10,018 nucleotides of DNA from DASQDN01 sp035630195 (GCA_035630195.1 DASQLD010000238.1:1-10018), one strand, 5' to 3'. Counted from the stretch's first letter, positions 1 to 6,820 are shown. Numbers and translations: made by a program. Notes: generated by a model from the sequence alone, not told the origin.

Positions 1-68
1 GCTGGAAGCTTTACGTCCGCTGCGCATAAAGCGACGGCGGCAAACAGCAATGGTGCGATCGATCTCAT
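1..68 (-). CDS. N-terminal fragment of a secreted protein, cut by the window edge
   Basis: An ATG at 68-66 on the minus strand opens a frame that runs off the left edge after 22 codons, reading MRSIAPLLFAAVALCAADVK and then LP. This is a typical signal peptide: one Arg near the start, a hydrophobic core (about residues 4-16), then small residues with a likely cleavage near LCAA/D. The one Cys is preceded by V-A-L, which does not fit a lipobox well, so I read it as a secreted rather than a lipid-anchored protein. No strong Shine-Dalgarno sequence precedes the ATG. The gene starts 46 bases after the stop of the PEP-CTERM gene in the same direction, so the two could share a transcript. The mature protein is outside the window and its function cannot be told. 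Confidence 0.55.
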   Translation of the reverse strand, partial: MRSIAPLLFAAVALCAADVKLP

Positions 69-114
69 TTCGTGCACCAGTGTATCGAACCCGGACGCGT
101 TCGAAAAGAGTCGT

Positions 115-1104
115 TTAATCCTTCTGACGGCGTTTACGAAACGAAGCCAATCCCCAAATCAGCGAGCTTCCCACGGATGCCAACGTCAAAGGCTCAGGAG
201 TGGCGACAGGATCAGAGGAGACGACGTAATTCATGGGAACGATCGTGCTCGACCAGGCGCAAGACCAGGACGAGATCGCAGCGCCGTCGTTGCATCCTCC
301 CGCATCCTGGAAGAAGGCATTTACCTGTCTTCCACTTGCCGCCATGAAGCGCATTCCAGAGGAAGGCGTAAAGTTGTTGATCAATGCCGGTCGATTCGTG
401 CCGGCGTGGGCGATGGAATCGGCAAGAGCATTCGCAAGGAAGCGAAAATCCACCGCGAAGCTGAAGTATGCGTCCGGGTTTAGATGATCGGCCGTGCTGC
501 TTTCGGTTCCCGCAAGTACGTTGTTATTCGGCCCCGTGATTTCGACCCAATTGAAGTTCTGATTGGTTCCAGTGGAGCGAAAAGGATCAGTTACGCCGTA
601 CTGAGTTCCGATTCTCGTCCGCGCAGGGCTGGCGAAGCAAGTCCCCGAACCGTTCACTGGACACGCCGGAAGGAACACCTTGACTCCACCCGAAGCAGCC
701 GCTTCGTGATCGTCGGCAACGACAACAATGTCCACGGCTCCGTCAGAATTGCCGTCGATTCCAACGAACACCGCGGCGCCAAATTGGCCGGGCGCGTTGG
801 TTGGGCGGTACTTGTCTGTTTCGAACGACGCCACGCGGACACGGAAGAGCAAACGACCGTCGGGGTTCAGATGATCATTGGTATCCGATTCATACAGGAA
901 GTAGAACCCTGGATTACTGGCGTCGCTTACGAGTTCCACATGCGCTTTGTTCGTGTGGGCGTCTTTAGCGTGGTCGAAATTGACGCCAGGAACTGCGAAC
1001 CAGGAATTGGTGTTGTACCAAACCTCGGCGGGCGCTCCTTTCACCAGTGGGCACAGTCCAAGGCATAGAGCAAGAATAGGTAGAAAAGAACGGATATCAG
1101 ACAT
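115..1104 (-). CDS. Secreted PEP-CTERM sorting-domain protein, function unknown
   Basis: A 329-residue exported protein. The N-terminus (about residues 1-23) is a signal peptide with a Leu-rich core and likely cleavage near VKG/APA. The C-terminus carries a PEP-CTERM signal: Pro-Glu-Pro at 303-305, a hydrophobic stretch (about 306-321), then the basic cluster FRKRRQK. In this class an exosortase is known to recognise and process the tail, and the proteins often go to the envelope or exopolysaccharide. No exosortase gene is in the window. The middle is probably beta-rich. It has a DxNxDGxxD loop (D117-D125) resembling calcium-binding loops, two Cys pairs (C148/C156, C271/C282) that could form disulfides, and the motif DHLNPD twice (77-82, 206-211). 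The start is the ATG at 1104, directly followed by the signal peptide; the ribosome site is weak. The sorting signal is clear, the function unknown. Confidence 0.85.
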   Translation of the reverse strand: MSDIRSFLPILALCLGLCPLVKGAPAEVWYNTNSWFAVPGVNFDHAKDAHTNKAHVELVSDASNPGFYFLYESDTNDHLNPDGRLLFRVRVASFETDKYRPTNAPGQFGAAVFVGIDGNSDGAVDIVVVADDHEAAASGGVKVFLPACPVNGSGTCFASPARTRIGTQYGVTDPFRSTGTNQNFNWVEITGPNNNVLAGTESSTADHLNPDAYFSFAVDFRFLANALADSIAHAGTNRPALINNFTPSSGMRFMAASGRQVNAFFQDAGGCNDGAAISSWSCAWSSTIVPMNYVVSSDPVATPEPLTLASVGSSLIWGLASFRKRRQKD

Positions 1105-1248
1105 ACAGCTATCCCAAGTCTGCCGTATTGACTAAGACCACACAATCAGATTTGACGCCGAATCGCGTGCTTGTTTGCGGCGAGCAACACCCAACAAAAG
1201 CGTCTCGTCCGCCCACACTTATTGGTGCGCATACACTGGAAGATTGCA
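1105..1248. promoter_or_regulatory. Divergent intergenic region between the PEP-CTERM and M23 genes
   Basis: These 144 bases separate two genes that are transcribed away from each other, so promoters for both should lie here. Two TTGAC-type hexamers are visible on the plus strand (TTGACT at 1128-1133, TTGACG at 1152-1157). Neither has a convincing -10 element 16-18 bases downstream, so I assign no specific promoter. A ribosome site for the M23 gene (GGAAGA, 1238-1243) sits at the right end. No operator-like palindrome stood out. Confidence 0.4.
1238..1243 (+). promoter_or_regulatory. Ribosome binding site fixing the M23 peptidase start
   Basis: GGAAGA ends 5 bases before the ATG at 1249. It is the best Shine-Dalgarno match near this gene and supports the start at 1249 over the longer reading from 1171. 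Confidence 0.6.
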
Positions 1249-2568
1249 ATGCGGAGAATCCTAGCAGCGGTCGTCGCCCTGATGTTCGTTATCTTTCTTG
1301 CCGCCTATATCTTCTCTAAGTCTGCGAAGATTCAGGTCGAACCAGAGGTCCGAGTAATTGGAATGAGCACCCCCATCAACGTTCGGGTGACGAGTCCACA
1401 TGGGGTGAGGAGTCTGGCGGCATTCATCGAGCAGAACGGGCAGAAGTATCAGGTCTTCGGGGAAGTAAAACCTAAACGCTCCAACTCGTTCTTCCGTTCT
1501 GATGAGCCCGCGCGAGATTGGACCCTCTCCATCGGTAAGCAACAGGCGACGGCTCTGAAGGACGGTAAAGCCAAGCTCCTTATTGAAGCCACAGCTAATG
1601 ATTTCGCTGCTGCAACAACCACGTGGTCAAAGACCGTTGACGTAAACACCCAACCGCCAATGGTTTCCGCAGACGGAGCCCAACACTACATCAATCAGGG
1701 CGGCAGCGAATTGGTGACCTTCACAACTTCCGGCTACTGGACTGAAGCCGGAGTCCGCGTCGGAAAATATACCTTCCGAAGTTTCCCGATGCCGGGCAAC
1801 ACCGATCCGAGTTCTTCTGAGCGCTTTTCGCTGTTCGCGTTCCCTTGGGACGTCCCGGCAAATACGGTTCCGGTTGTCTACGCGCGCAATGCTTCGGGGG
1901 CCGAAGCAACGGCGCGCTTCTGGTATAAAGTTTTCCCCAAGAAGTTTCGCGCACGAGACTTACCGCTCGACGATACCTTCATCCAAAAGGCCGTGACAGA
2001 GTTGGACCCTTCCGGGTCCGGCGATCCCGTCGATAGATTTCTCAAGATCAATCGTCAAATGCGGCTGGACAACAACAAGTATCTCTCCGATCTTCGACTG
2101 AAGACCGAGCCGAAGATGTTATGGACGGGACCGTTCTTCCGCATCGGGAAGGTGGAGTCATTCTTCGCCGATCAACGCTCTTACTTTTACAAAGGGAAGA
2201 AGATCGATCAGCAAATGCATCTCGGCTTCGACTTGAGTGACGTACAGGCTGCGCCCGTGAAGGCGGCAAATGCGGGCAAGGTGGTGCACGCGGGACCGTT
2301 GGGTATCTATGGAAACTGCGTCGTGATAGACCATGGATACGGATTACAGACGATCTACGGACACCTGCGGCAAATCGACGTGAAGGTCGGAGATGCAATC
2401 AATAAGGAACAGGTGATGGGCAAGAGTGGCGCAACAGGACTCGCTGGCGGCGACCACATTCATTACTCGATTCAAGTTGACGGTGTCCAGGTGAACCCGA
2501 TCGAGTGGTGGGACGATCACTGGATTCAAGATCGAGTGCTTAGCAAGCTGGCTCCCCCAAAGAAGTAG
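1249..2568 (+). CDS. Membrane-anchored M23 family metallopeptidase (LytM-type)
   Basis: A probable cell-wall endopeptidase or a regulator of one, 439 residues from the chosen start. Residues 4-24 form one hydrophobic segment after MRR, giving a signal anchor with the bulk outside the membrane. Residues of about 30-300 are a long extracytoplasmic region of unassigned fold. The C-terminal M23 domain (about 310-425) has the zinc-ligand motif HLGFD (H324, D328), the conserved YGHL (370-373) and the HIH motif (H403, H405), followed by the EWWDDHW stretch usual in this subfamily. M23 enzymes cut peptide cross-links of peptidoglycan; all expected ligands are present, so it looks active. The ATG at 1249 is chosen over an upstream in-frame start at 1171 because GGAAGA lies 5 bases before it and the membrane segment follows directly. 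The substrate is inferred from the family. The gene is divergent from the PEP-CTERM gene and convergent, with touching stop codons, with the DUF6265 gene. Confidence 0.9.
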   Translation: MRRILAAVVALMFVIFLAAYIFSKSAKIQVEPEVRVIGMSTPINVRVTSPHGVRSLAAFIEQNGQKYQVFGEVKPKRSNSFFRSDEPARDWTLSIGKQQATALKDGKAKLLIEATANDFAAATTTWSKTVDVNTQPPMVSADGAQHYINQGGSELVTFTTSGYWTEAGVRVGKYTFRSFPMPGNTDPSSSERFSLFAFPWDVPANTVPVVYARNASGAEATARFWYKVFPKKFRARDLPLDDTFIQKAVTELDPSGSGDPVDRFLKINRQMRLDNNKYLSDLRLKTEPKMLWTGPFFRIGKVESFFADQRSYFYKGKKIDQQMHLGFDLSDVQAAPVKAANAGKVVHAGPLGIYGNCVVIDHGYGLQTIYGHLRQIDVKVGDAINKEQVMGKSGATGLAGGDHIHYSIQVDGVQVNPIEWWDDHWIQDRVLSKLAPPKK

Positions 2569-3048
2569 TCAATCGCATTTGGCACGGGTCATTGGGTAGT
2601 CAAAGGCGGGGTAGTCAAAGGCGGGGTAGTCAAAGGCGCGTGCCTTACCCTTACTTGTGCCTTCGATCCGTCCCAGCAGTCCTCCATTGGCCGCAGTGCG
2701 ATAAATGATGCGCTGAGGAAAATCATGCTCCGGGTTTTCGAAAACAGCGGAGGATGGGGTGACTTCCTTTGCCCGGAACGGTGTGACCGCGCCACCGAGC
2801 CTGAGTTGAACGTTCAAAGTGATTCCATCGGCCGACTCCACAATGGAAAAGAACTCGGCATTGACCACCTTTCCATTTCGAATCGTTCTTCCTATACCCA
2901 TGATGGAACCCGCTTCCGGCTTCATCCACATCTCGAATGTTCCCGGTCCCGCCCAACAACCCTTCAGGAATGACAGCTTATCTAAATCACCTGCAACGAC
3001 GTCACCTGCAATTAGAGGGAGCGCAAGCATAGCTAAGAGCCTTCTCAT
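2569..3048 (-). CDS. Small secreted DUF6265 family protein
   Basis: A 159-residue protein with a signal peptide (about 1-19, MRRLLAMLALPLIAGDVVAG) and one compact domain. Family marks include LSFLKGCWAG (25-34), the MGIGRT stretch (50-55), the strongly conserved FENPEHDFPQRI (103-114), and the RIEG and GK elements near 127-136. DUF6265 proteins are small, probably beta-rich, exported proteins of unknown function, and I assign none here. The C-terminus is odd: a five-residue unit F-D-Y-P-A is repeated, encoded by three perfect 15-bp copies, before the usual short end MTRAKCD. The ATG at 3048 is chosen; a TTG at 3057 would add only three residues. The start is 10 bases after the stop of the AraC regulator on the same strand, so co-transcription is likely and the regulator may control this gene or share its control. 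Confidence 0.85.
   Translation of the reverse strand: MRRLLAMLALPLIAGDVVAGDLDKLSFLKGCWAGPGTFEMWMKPEAGSIMGIGRTIRNGKVVNAEFFSIVESADGITLNVQLRLGGAVTPFRAKEVTPSSAVFENPEHDFPQRIIYRTAANGGLLGRIEGTSKGKARAFDYPAFDYPAFDYPMTRAKCD
2594..2638 (-). repeat. Perfect 15-bp tandem repeat, three copies, inside the DUF6265 gene
   Basis: The plus-strand unit GGGTAGTCAAAGGCG occurs three times without a mismatch (2594-2608, 2609-2623, 2624-2638). On the coding strand each copy adds five residues (Phe-Asp-Tyr-Pro and Ala), so copy-number change keeps the frame. Identity at silent positions points to a recent duplication, for example by replication slippage. Confidence 0.95.
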
Positions 3049-3058
3049 ACAGATCAAG

Positions 3059-3832
3059 CTACACGGATTCGAGCACGGTTGTATTGGATGAATGCGACAA
3101 CGTTGACAACATCAGAGGATCAGGTCGAAGCCTGCTCGGCGGCCCGCCGGTGAACTCATTGAAATCGCGGATTAGATGAGATTGGTCGTAATACTCACAG
3201 TCGCCCGCCACGTCGACCCAAGATCCCGAGCTAGTGAGCGCCTTTCGAAAGCGGACAAGCCGCGCAAATACACTCGGCGTCAGTCCCACGCGCGTTTCAA
3301 AGAGCCGCTCGAACTGCCGCACTCCAACACCAGAGCCATCGCGAAGCTCTGCGATGGAAAGAGTGCCAGATAAGACAGAAGAGACTGCGGCGCACCACAC
3401 TGTCTCGCGACCTGGCAGCCGCGGAAGCAGCATGCTTTCAACGATTGCGATCCGTTCCGCCGTGTCGCTTGCGCCTAACAGGCGGCGCTCCACGGCAGCA
3501 CCGACAACATCCGATGCCCGAACGATGCGATTTGCAAAATCGACCTGCCGGTTGCCGAATAGCGCCCAGATACCAGCCGATTCGAAACGGACGCCAAAGC
3601 ATCCCACACGACCGGTAGTGTGAACCGTCGTCGACTTGGACATCTGGCCCACAAACATCGCACGCGGTTGAGGCGAACCATTCTCAAGGAATACATCTCC
3701 AAACTGAAAGACAAGCTCAGTTCGCCCGTCCGGAAGGATTGTCTCCGGAGGACCAGCTGCGCCGGCTAGTTCCCAATAGCAGCGAACGAACGGCCGGAGC
3801 GCCTCGCAGGGATGGAATTCGGCGTATCGCAC
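3059..3832 (-). CDS. AraC family transcriptional regulator (DUF6597-like N-terminus)
   Basis: A 257-residue DNA-binding regulator. The N-terminal part (about 1-115) resembles the DUF6597-type sensing domain: PCEALRPFVRCYWE near 8-21, LPDGRTELVFQFGD (33-46) and FGVRFESAGIWALFG (79-93). The C-terminal AraC/XylS domain holds two helix-turn-helix units, the first around 158-184 (LSIAELRDGSGVGVRQFERL) and the second around 206-232, ending in the signature YYDQSHLIRDFNEFTGGPP. The second unit has Glu (E213) where Gly is usual before Tyr-Tyr. The ligand and targets are unknown. The start is a GTG at 3832 that gives the usual family N-terminus; no Shine-Dalgarno sequence precedes it. The gene is followed 10 bases later by the DUF6265 gene and lies head to head with the M3 peptidase, 14 bases apart, so both are candidate targets along with its own promoter. 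Confidence 0.88.
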   Translation of the reverse strand: MRYAEFHPCEALRPFVRCYWELAGAAGPPETILPDGRTELVFQFGDVFLENGSPQPRAMFVGQMSKSTTVHTTGRVGCFGVRFESAGIWALFGNRQVDFANRIVRASDVVGAAVERRLLGASDTAERIAIVESMLLPRLPGRETVWCAAVSSVLSGTLSIAELRDGSGVGVRQFERLFETRVGLTPSVFARLVRFRKALTSSGSWVDVAGDCEYYDQSHLIRDFNEFTGGPPSRLRPDPLMLSTLSHSSNTTVLESV

Positions 3833-3846
3833 TGGATAATAGTATT
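3833..3846. promoter_or_regulatory. Overlapping -10-like elements between two divergent GTG starts
   Basis: Only 14 bases, locally AT-rich, separate the GTG of the AraC gene (minus) from the GTG of the M3 gene (plus). On the plus strand GATAAT (3835-3840) ends 6 bases before the M3 GTG. On the minus strand TACTAT (3844-3839) ends 6 bases before the AraC GTG. The hexamers overlap. No good -35 match lies at the usual distance on either side, so these are proposals based on position and resemblance only. Confidence 0.3.
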
Positions 3847-5877
3847 GTGAACCCTCTCCTAGAGATTCAGTTTCAAGTTCCGTTCGATCAGATCAAAGCC
3901 GAACACGTCGAGCCCGCAATTCAACAGCTGCTCGAGGAAGCCCGAAAGAACCAGGCCGAGTTCTCCAATAGTACGGGAGAACGGACCTTCGAGAATACGC
4001 TGCTCGCCGTCGAGGCTATGACGGAGAAGCTTGACTGGGCGATGGGTGTCATCCGGCATCTGGAGTCGGTTGCTACTTACCCGGAATTGCGCGCTGCCTA
4101 CAATGCGGTGCAGCCGGAGGTCAGCCTGTTTTACACGAACATCGTGCTCGACCCGGGGATCTGGCGCATTCTCAAGGAATATGAGGCGACCGACAATGCC
4201 AGACAGCTGAAGGGAGTCCGAGCGCGCTTTCTGAAGAAGACGATGGATGCGTTTCGTCGGAGCGGCGCTGATCTCGATGAGACCGGCAAGAAGCGTCTCC
4301 AGGAGATCGAAGTCGAACTCGCGCAGATCACGACTAAGTACTCCGAAAATGTCCTGGACTCCACCAACGCATTTGAGCTGGTGATTACGGACGAGAAGCT
4401 GCTCTCCGGGTTGCCCCCTAGCGCCATCGAAGCAGCCCGGGAAAGCGCGAAATCGAAGGGTCTGGAAGGCTGGCGTTTCACGCTGCAGGGGCCTAGCTAC
4501 ACGGCGGTCCTGACGTACCAGGATGACCGGGACACGCGTGAGAAGGTCTACCATGCTTTCGTGACGCGAGCCACCAGCGGCTCGTTCGACAATCGAGCGC
4601 TAATCGTTCGCATCATCGAGTTGAGACAGGCGAAGGCGAAACTCCTTGGATATCGTAATTTTGCCGATCTTGTACTGGAAGAGCGAATGGCAAAGAACGG
4701 CGAACGGGCTTTGGAGTTCGTCCGGGAGATGCATGAGAAAACGACACGCTTCTTCCATCAGGAAAATGCGGACCTGGAAGCTTTCAGGAAGCAGATAAGC
4801 CGAGATGCGGGCAATGGCATTCAACCGTGGGATGTCGCCTATTATGCCGAGAAGCAGCGCGAAGCCCTGTACGAGTTCGATGAAGAAGCTCTTCGTCCCT
4901 ATTTCGAACTCGATGCAGTGGTAGCAGGCATGTACGATCTTGTCTCCCGCTTGTTTGGGATCGAGGTGCGCGAAGTAAAGGATGTCCCGAGCTGGGATCC
5001 CGCAGTTTGTTTCTATAAGATTCTTGACGAAGATGGAACGAATCTGGGGTCGTTCTACGCCGATTGGTTTCCTCGCGAGAATAAGCGCGGCGGCGCATGG
5101 ATGGATGCGCTACTAACGGGTGGTCCTAGGGCGGAGGACTTCAAGCCCCACCTCGGGCTGATTTGCGGCAACCTTACGCCGCCAGTGGGAGATAAGCCTT
5201 CACTACTCACGCACAGAGAAGTCGAGACCGTCTTCCATGAATTCGGGCATTTGCTTCATCATTGCCTGAGCAAGGTGGAAGTACGATCGCTCGCTGGCAC
5301 AAACGTTGCTTGGGATTTCGTCGAACTCCCCTCACAGATCATGGAGAACTGGTGCTGGGAGCGGCCGTCTCTCGACCTATTCGCTCGTCATTATGCGACT
5401 GGCGAGGAGCTTCCGGATGAGCTGTTCGAAAAAATGAAGCGAGCAAAGACATTCCGGGCCGCAAATAACCAGATGCGTCAATTGAGCTTTGCGACGACCG
5501 ACCTCGCGCTGCACACGGTGTACTCGCCGGCCACCGATCCTGATGTTCTCAAGTATTGTCGAGAACTGATGCAACCCTTCGCTGTGGCTCCGCTGCCGGA
5601 AGATTACGCAATGATTGCGAGCTTTACGCATCTGTTCGCAAGTCCGGTGGCCTATGCCGCCGGCTACTACTCCTATAAGTGGGCGGAGGTGCTGGATGCC
5701 GACGCGTTCACTCGATTCCTCGAAGCTGGCGTGTTCAGCCGTGAGACAGGCCTTGATTTTCGCAACTTGATTCTCGCCCGCGGAGACAGCGAGGATCCGG
5801 CTGAACTATACCGGTTGTTCATGGGTCGCGATCCCGATGTCACAGCACTCTTACGACGCGCGGGGCTGGCGGCGTAA
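3847..5877 (+). CDS. M3 family zinc oligopeptidase (oligopeptidase A / Dcp type)
   Basis: A probably cytoplasmic peptidase of 676 residues, close to the roughly 680 usual for oligopeptidase A and dipeptidyl carboxypeptidase. It cleaves short peptides, not intact proteins, in peptide turnover. The zinc site is complete: HEFGH at 464-468 (H464, E465 as catalytic base, H468) and E493 in VELPSQ, at the family spacing. The PWDVAYY motif (327-333) and the Gly/Tyr-rich substrate loop YAAGYYSYKW (603-612) are also present. The N-terminal half is the usual helical region. There is no signal peptide. The start is taken as the GTG at 3847, giving (M)NPLLEIQF, which is where family members begin; an open frame continues upstream to 3739 but would overlap the AraC gene. 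No Shine-Dalgarno sequence is seen. PWDVAYYAEK favours oligopeptidase A over Dcp, but the subtype is not certain. Confidence 0.93.
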   Translation: MNPLLEIQFQVPFDQIKAEHVEPAIQQLLEEARKNQAEFSNSTGERTFENTLLAVEAMTEKLDWAMGVIRHLESVATYPELRAAYNAVQPEVSLFYTNIVLDPGIWRILKEYEATDNARQLKGVRARFLKKTMDAFRRSGADLDETGKKRLQEIEVELAQITTKYSENVLDSTNAFELVITDEKLLSGLPPSAIEAARESAKSKGLEGWRFTLQGPSYTAVLTYQDDRDTREKVYHAFVTRATSGSFDNRALIVRIIELRQAKAKLLGYRNFADLVLEERMAKNGERALEFVREMHEKTTRFFHQENADLEAFRKQISRDAGNGIQPWDVAYYAEKQREALYEFDEEALRPYFELDAVVAGMYDLVSRLFGIEVREVKDVPSWDPAVCFYKILDEDGTNLGSFYADWFPRENKRGGAWMDALLTGGPRAEDFKPHLGLICGNLTPPVGDKPSLLTHREVETVFHEFGHLLHHCLSKVEVRSLAGTNVAWDFVELPSQIMENWCWERPSLDLFARHYATGEELPDELFEKMKRAKTFRAANNQMRQLSFATTDLALHTVYSPATDPDVLKYCRELMQPFAVAPLPEDYAMIASFTHLFASPVAYAAGYYSYKWAEVLDADAFTRFLEAGVFSRETGLDFRNLILARGDSEDPAELYRLFMGRDPDVTALLRRAGLAA

Positions 5878-6002
5878 GTTTTCCCGAGCGCCTGTAAAAA
5901 CTGCAGAAGTTAAAGTAGCGTTAGTTTTTGCTGTTTTTCTTTCCGTATCTATGGGTTAGCTTTTGGTCCATTGATTGCCATTGACGTGGCGAGGGCAAAC
6001 CC
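5878..6002. other. Intergenic region before the DUF4142 gene
   Basis: These 125 bases contain a T-rich stretch (about 5920-5943) but no strong hairpin that would make it a terminator for the M3 gene. They presumably hold the promoter of the DUF4142 gene, though I could not pick a -35/-10 pair with confidence. AGGG at 5992-5995 is a modest ribosome site for the ATG at 6003. Confidence 0.4.
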
Positions 6003-6746
6003 ATGGCAATTACGAAAACACTTGCAAAGACCGTTATGACGTTCGGCCTCGGAGCGGCCGTTGCGTTCGCGCAAGCTACGCCGAGTCCCCAGGGAACTGA
6101 CAAGAAAACTGACCCCCACGGGCAGGGGGCTCACTCCGCCGATCACGGGATGAGTACTAACAAAGGGGCCGGCCTCATGGTCGGCAAGGCTGATCACGAC
6201 TTCCTGGTGAACGCCGCACAAAGCAACATGGCCGAAATCGAGGCCACGCGGCTTGCTCAGGAAAAGGCATCCAGTAGCGAGGTGAAGGAATTCGCCCGAA
6301 AACTCGAGCAGGATCACCAGAAAAGCAGCGAGAAACTGAAAGAGCTCGCTAAACAGAAGAACGTGGATCTACCAACAGACATGGGTAAACACGCCCAAAT
6401 GGTAGAAAAGTTTCGCTCGCTCTCCGGCGATAAGTTCGACAAAGAGTTCATGAAGATGCAAGTCAGTCATCATAAGAAGGATGTCAGCGCTTTCCAGAAA
6501 CAAACTGAGCGTTCGATGGACTCCGATGTAAAGACTTTCGCAAGCATGACCTTGCCGACTTTACAGCAACATTTGCAGGAAGCCCAGCAGCTAGAGGGCA
6601 GTACACGCGGCCGAAGCGCCACCAATAGCAGCAACACCTCAACGCCCTCTTCGGGTAATAGCAGCAACACGTCAACGCCCGCTTCGAATGCTCCCGATAG
6701 CACTGCGAAACCACAGGGAAGCAACAATCCATCCACCACTCGATAG
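6003..6746 (+). CDS. Secreted DUF4142 protein with Ser/Thr/Asn-rich tail
   Basis: A 247-residue exported protein. Residues 1-23 form a signal peptide ending AFA/QATP. A His/Gly-containing linker (about 24-60) leads to a DUF4142 domain (about 63-197), a four-helix, ferritin-like fold, seen here as DHDFLVNAAQSNMAEIEATR (64-83), FARKLEQDHQKSSEKLKELA (97-116), a second helical pair with VSHHKKDVSAF (154-164), and the final LPTLQQHLQEAQQL (184-197). The biochemical role of this domain is unsettled; such proteins often appear in stress-related and envelope contexts. The tail (198-247) is low-complexity and rich in Ser, Thr, Asn and Pro, with an 11-residue unit present twice (N208-G218, N219-N229), probably disordered. 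AGGG lies 7 bases before the ATG. The gene ends 38 bases before a strong terminator and probably forms its own transcript. Confidence 0.9.
   Translation: MAITKTLAKTVMTFGLGAAVAFAQATPSPQGTDKKTDPHGQGAHSADHGMSTNKGAGLMVGKADHDFLVNAAQSNMAEIEATRLAQEKASSSEVKEFARKLEQDHQKSSEKLKELAKQKNVDLPTDMGKHAQMVEKFRSLSGDKFDKEFMKMQVSHHKKDVSAFQKQTERSMDSDVKTFASMTLPTLQQHLQEAQQLEGSTRGRSATNSSNTSTPSSGNSSNTSTPASNAPDSTAKPQGSNNPSTTR
6624..6689 (+). repeat. 33-bp in-frame duplication in the DUF4142 tail
   Basis: Two adjacent 33-bp units (6624-6656, 6657-6689) both begin AATAGCAGCAACAC and encode NSSNTSTP followed by SSG or ASN. They differ at only a few positions, so this is an older duplication than the perfect repeat in the DUF6265 gene. 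Confidence 0.85.
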
Positions 6747-6784
6747 ACATTCGTATCGGTAAACCGGCTCAGTGTAGTCCATCA

Positions 6785-6811
6785 GGGTGCGCCAAAAGCG
6801 CACCCTTTTTT
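6785..6811 (+). terminator. Rho-independent terminator after the DUF4142 gene
   Basis: GGGTGCGC (6785-6792) pairs perfectly with GCGCACCC (6798-6805) across a 5-base loop CAAAA, followed by six T residues (6806-6811). This is a textbook intrinsic terminator in the plus direction, 38 bases after the DUF4142 stop codon. It lies only 23 bases before the ALDH start. Confidence 0.93.
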
Positions 6812-6820
6812 CTTGCGCGC

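Noticed and set aside
1..68. Lipoprotein signal in the edge gene
   Set aside because: The residues before the Cys are V-A-L, with Leu at -1 where Gly, Ala or Ser is expected, so a lipobox is not supported.
484..1068. 194-codon open frame on the plus strand
   Set aside because: It lies entirely opposite the PEP-CTERM gene, whose signal peptide and sorting tail show that the minus strand is coding; the plus-strand product has no recognisable motif.
1128..1157. TTGACT and TTGACG as -35 boxes for the M23 gene
   Set aside because: No acceptable -10 hexamer lies 16-18 bases downstream of either.
1171..1248. Longer N-terminus for the M23 peptidase
   Set aside because: It would put 26 polar residues before the membrane segment, while the ATG at 1249 has its own ribosome site.
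2594..2638. CRISPR-like direct repeats
   Set aside because: The units are 15 bp, adjacent without spacers, and in frame inside a coding sequence, so this is a short tandem repeat.
3049..3057. TTG start adding three residues to the DUF6265 protein
   Set aside because: The ATG at 3048 gives a normal signal peptide, and the TTG has no better ribosome site.
3739..3846. Longer N-terminus for the M3 peptidase from a TTG
   Set aside because: It would overlap the AraC gene by 94 bases and add residues unlike the family; the GTG at 3847 matches the usual family start.
3859..4554. 231-codon open frame on the minus strand
   Set aside because: It is antisense to the M3 peptidase and has no family features; it is a by-product of codon bias in the real gene.
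5878..5943. T-rich stretch as terminator of the M3 gene
   Set aside because: Only a weak 4-bp stem (AACT/AGTT) lies nearby and it does not abut the T runs.
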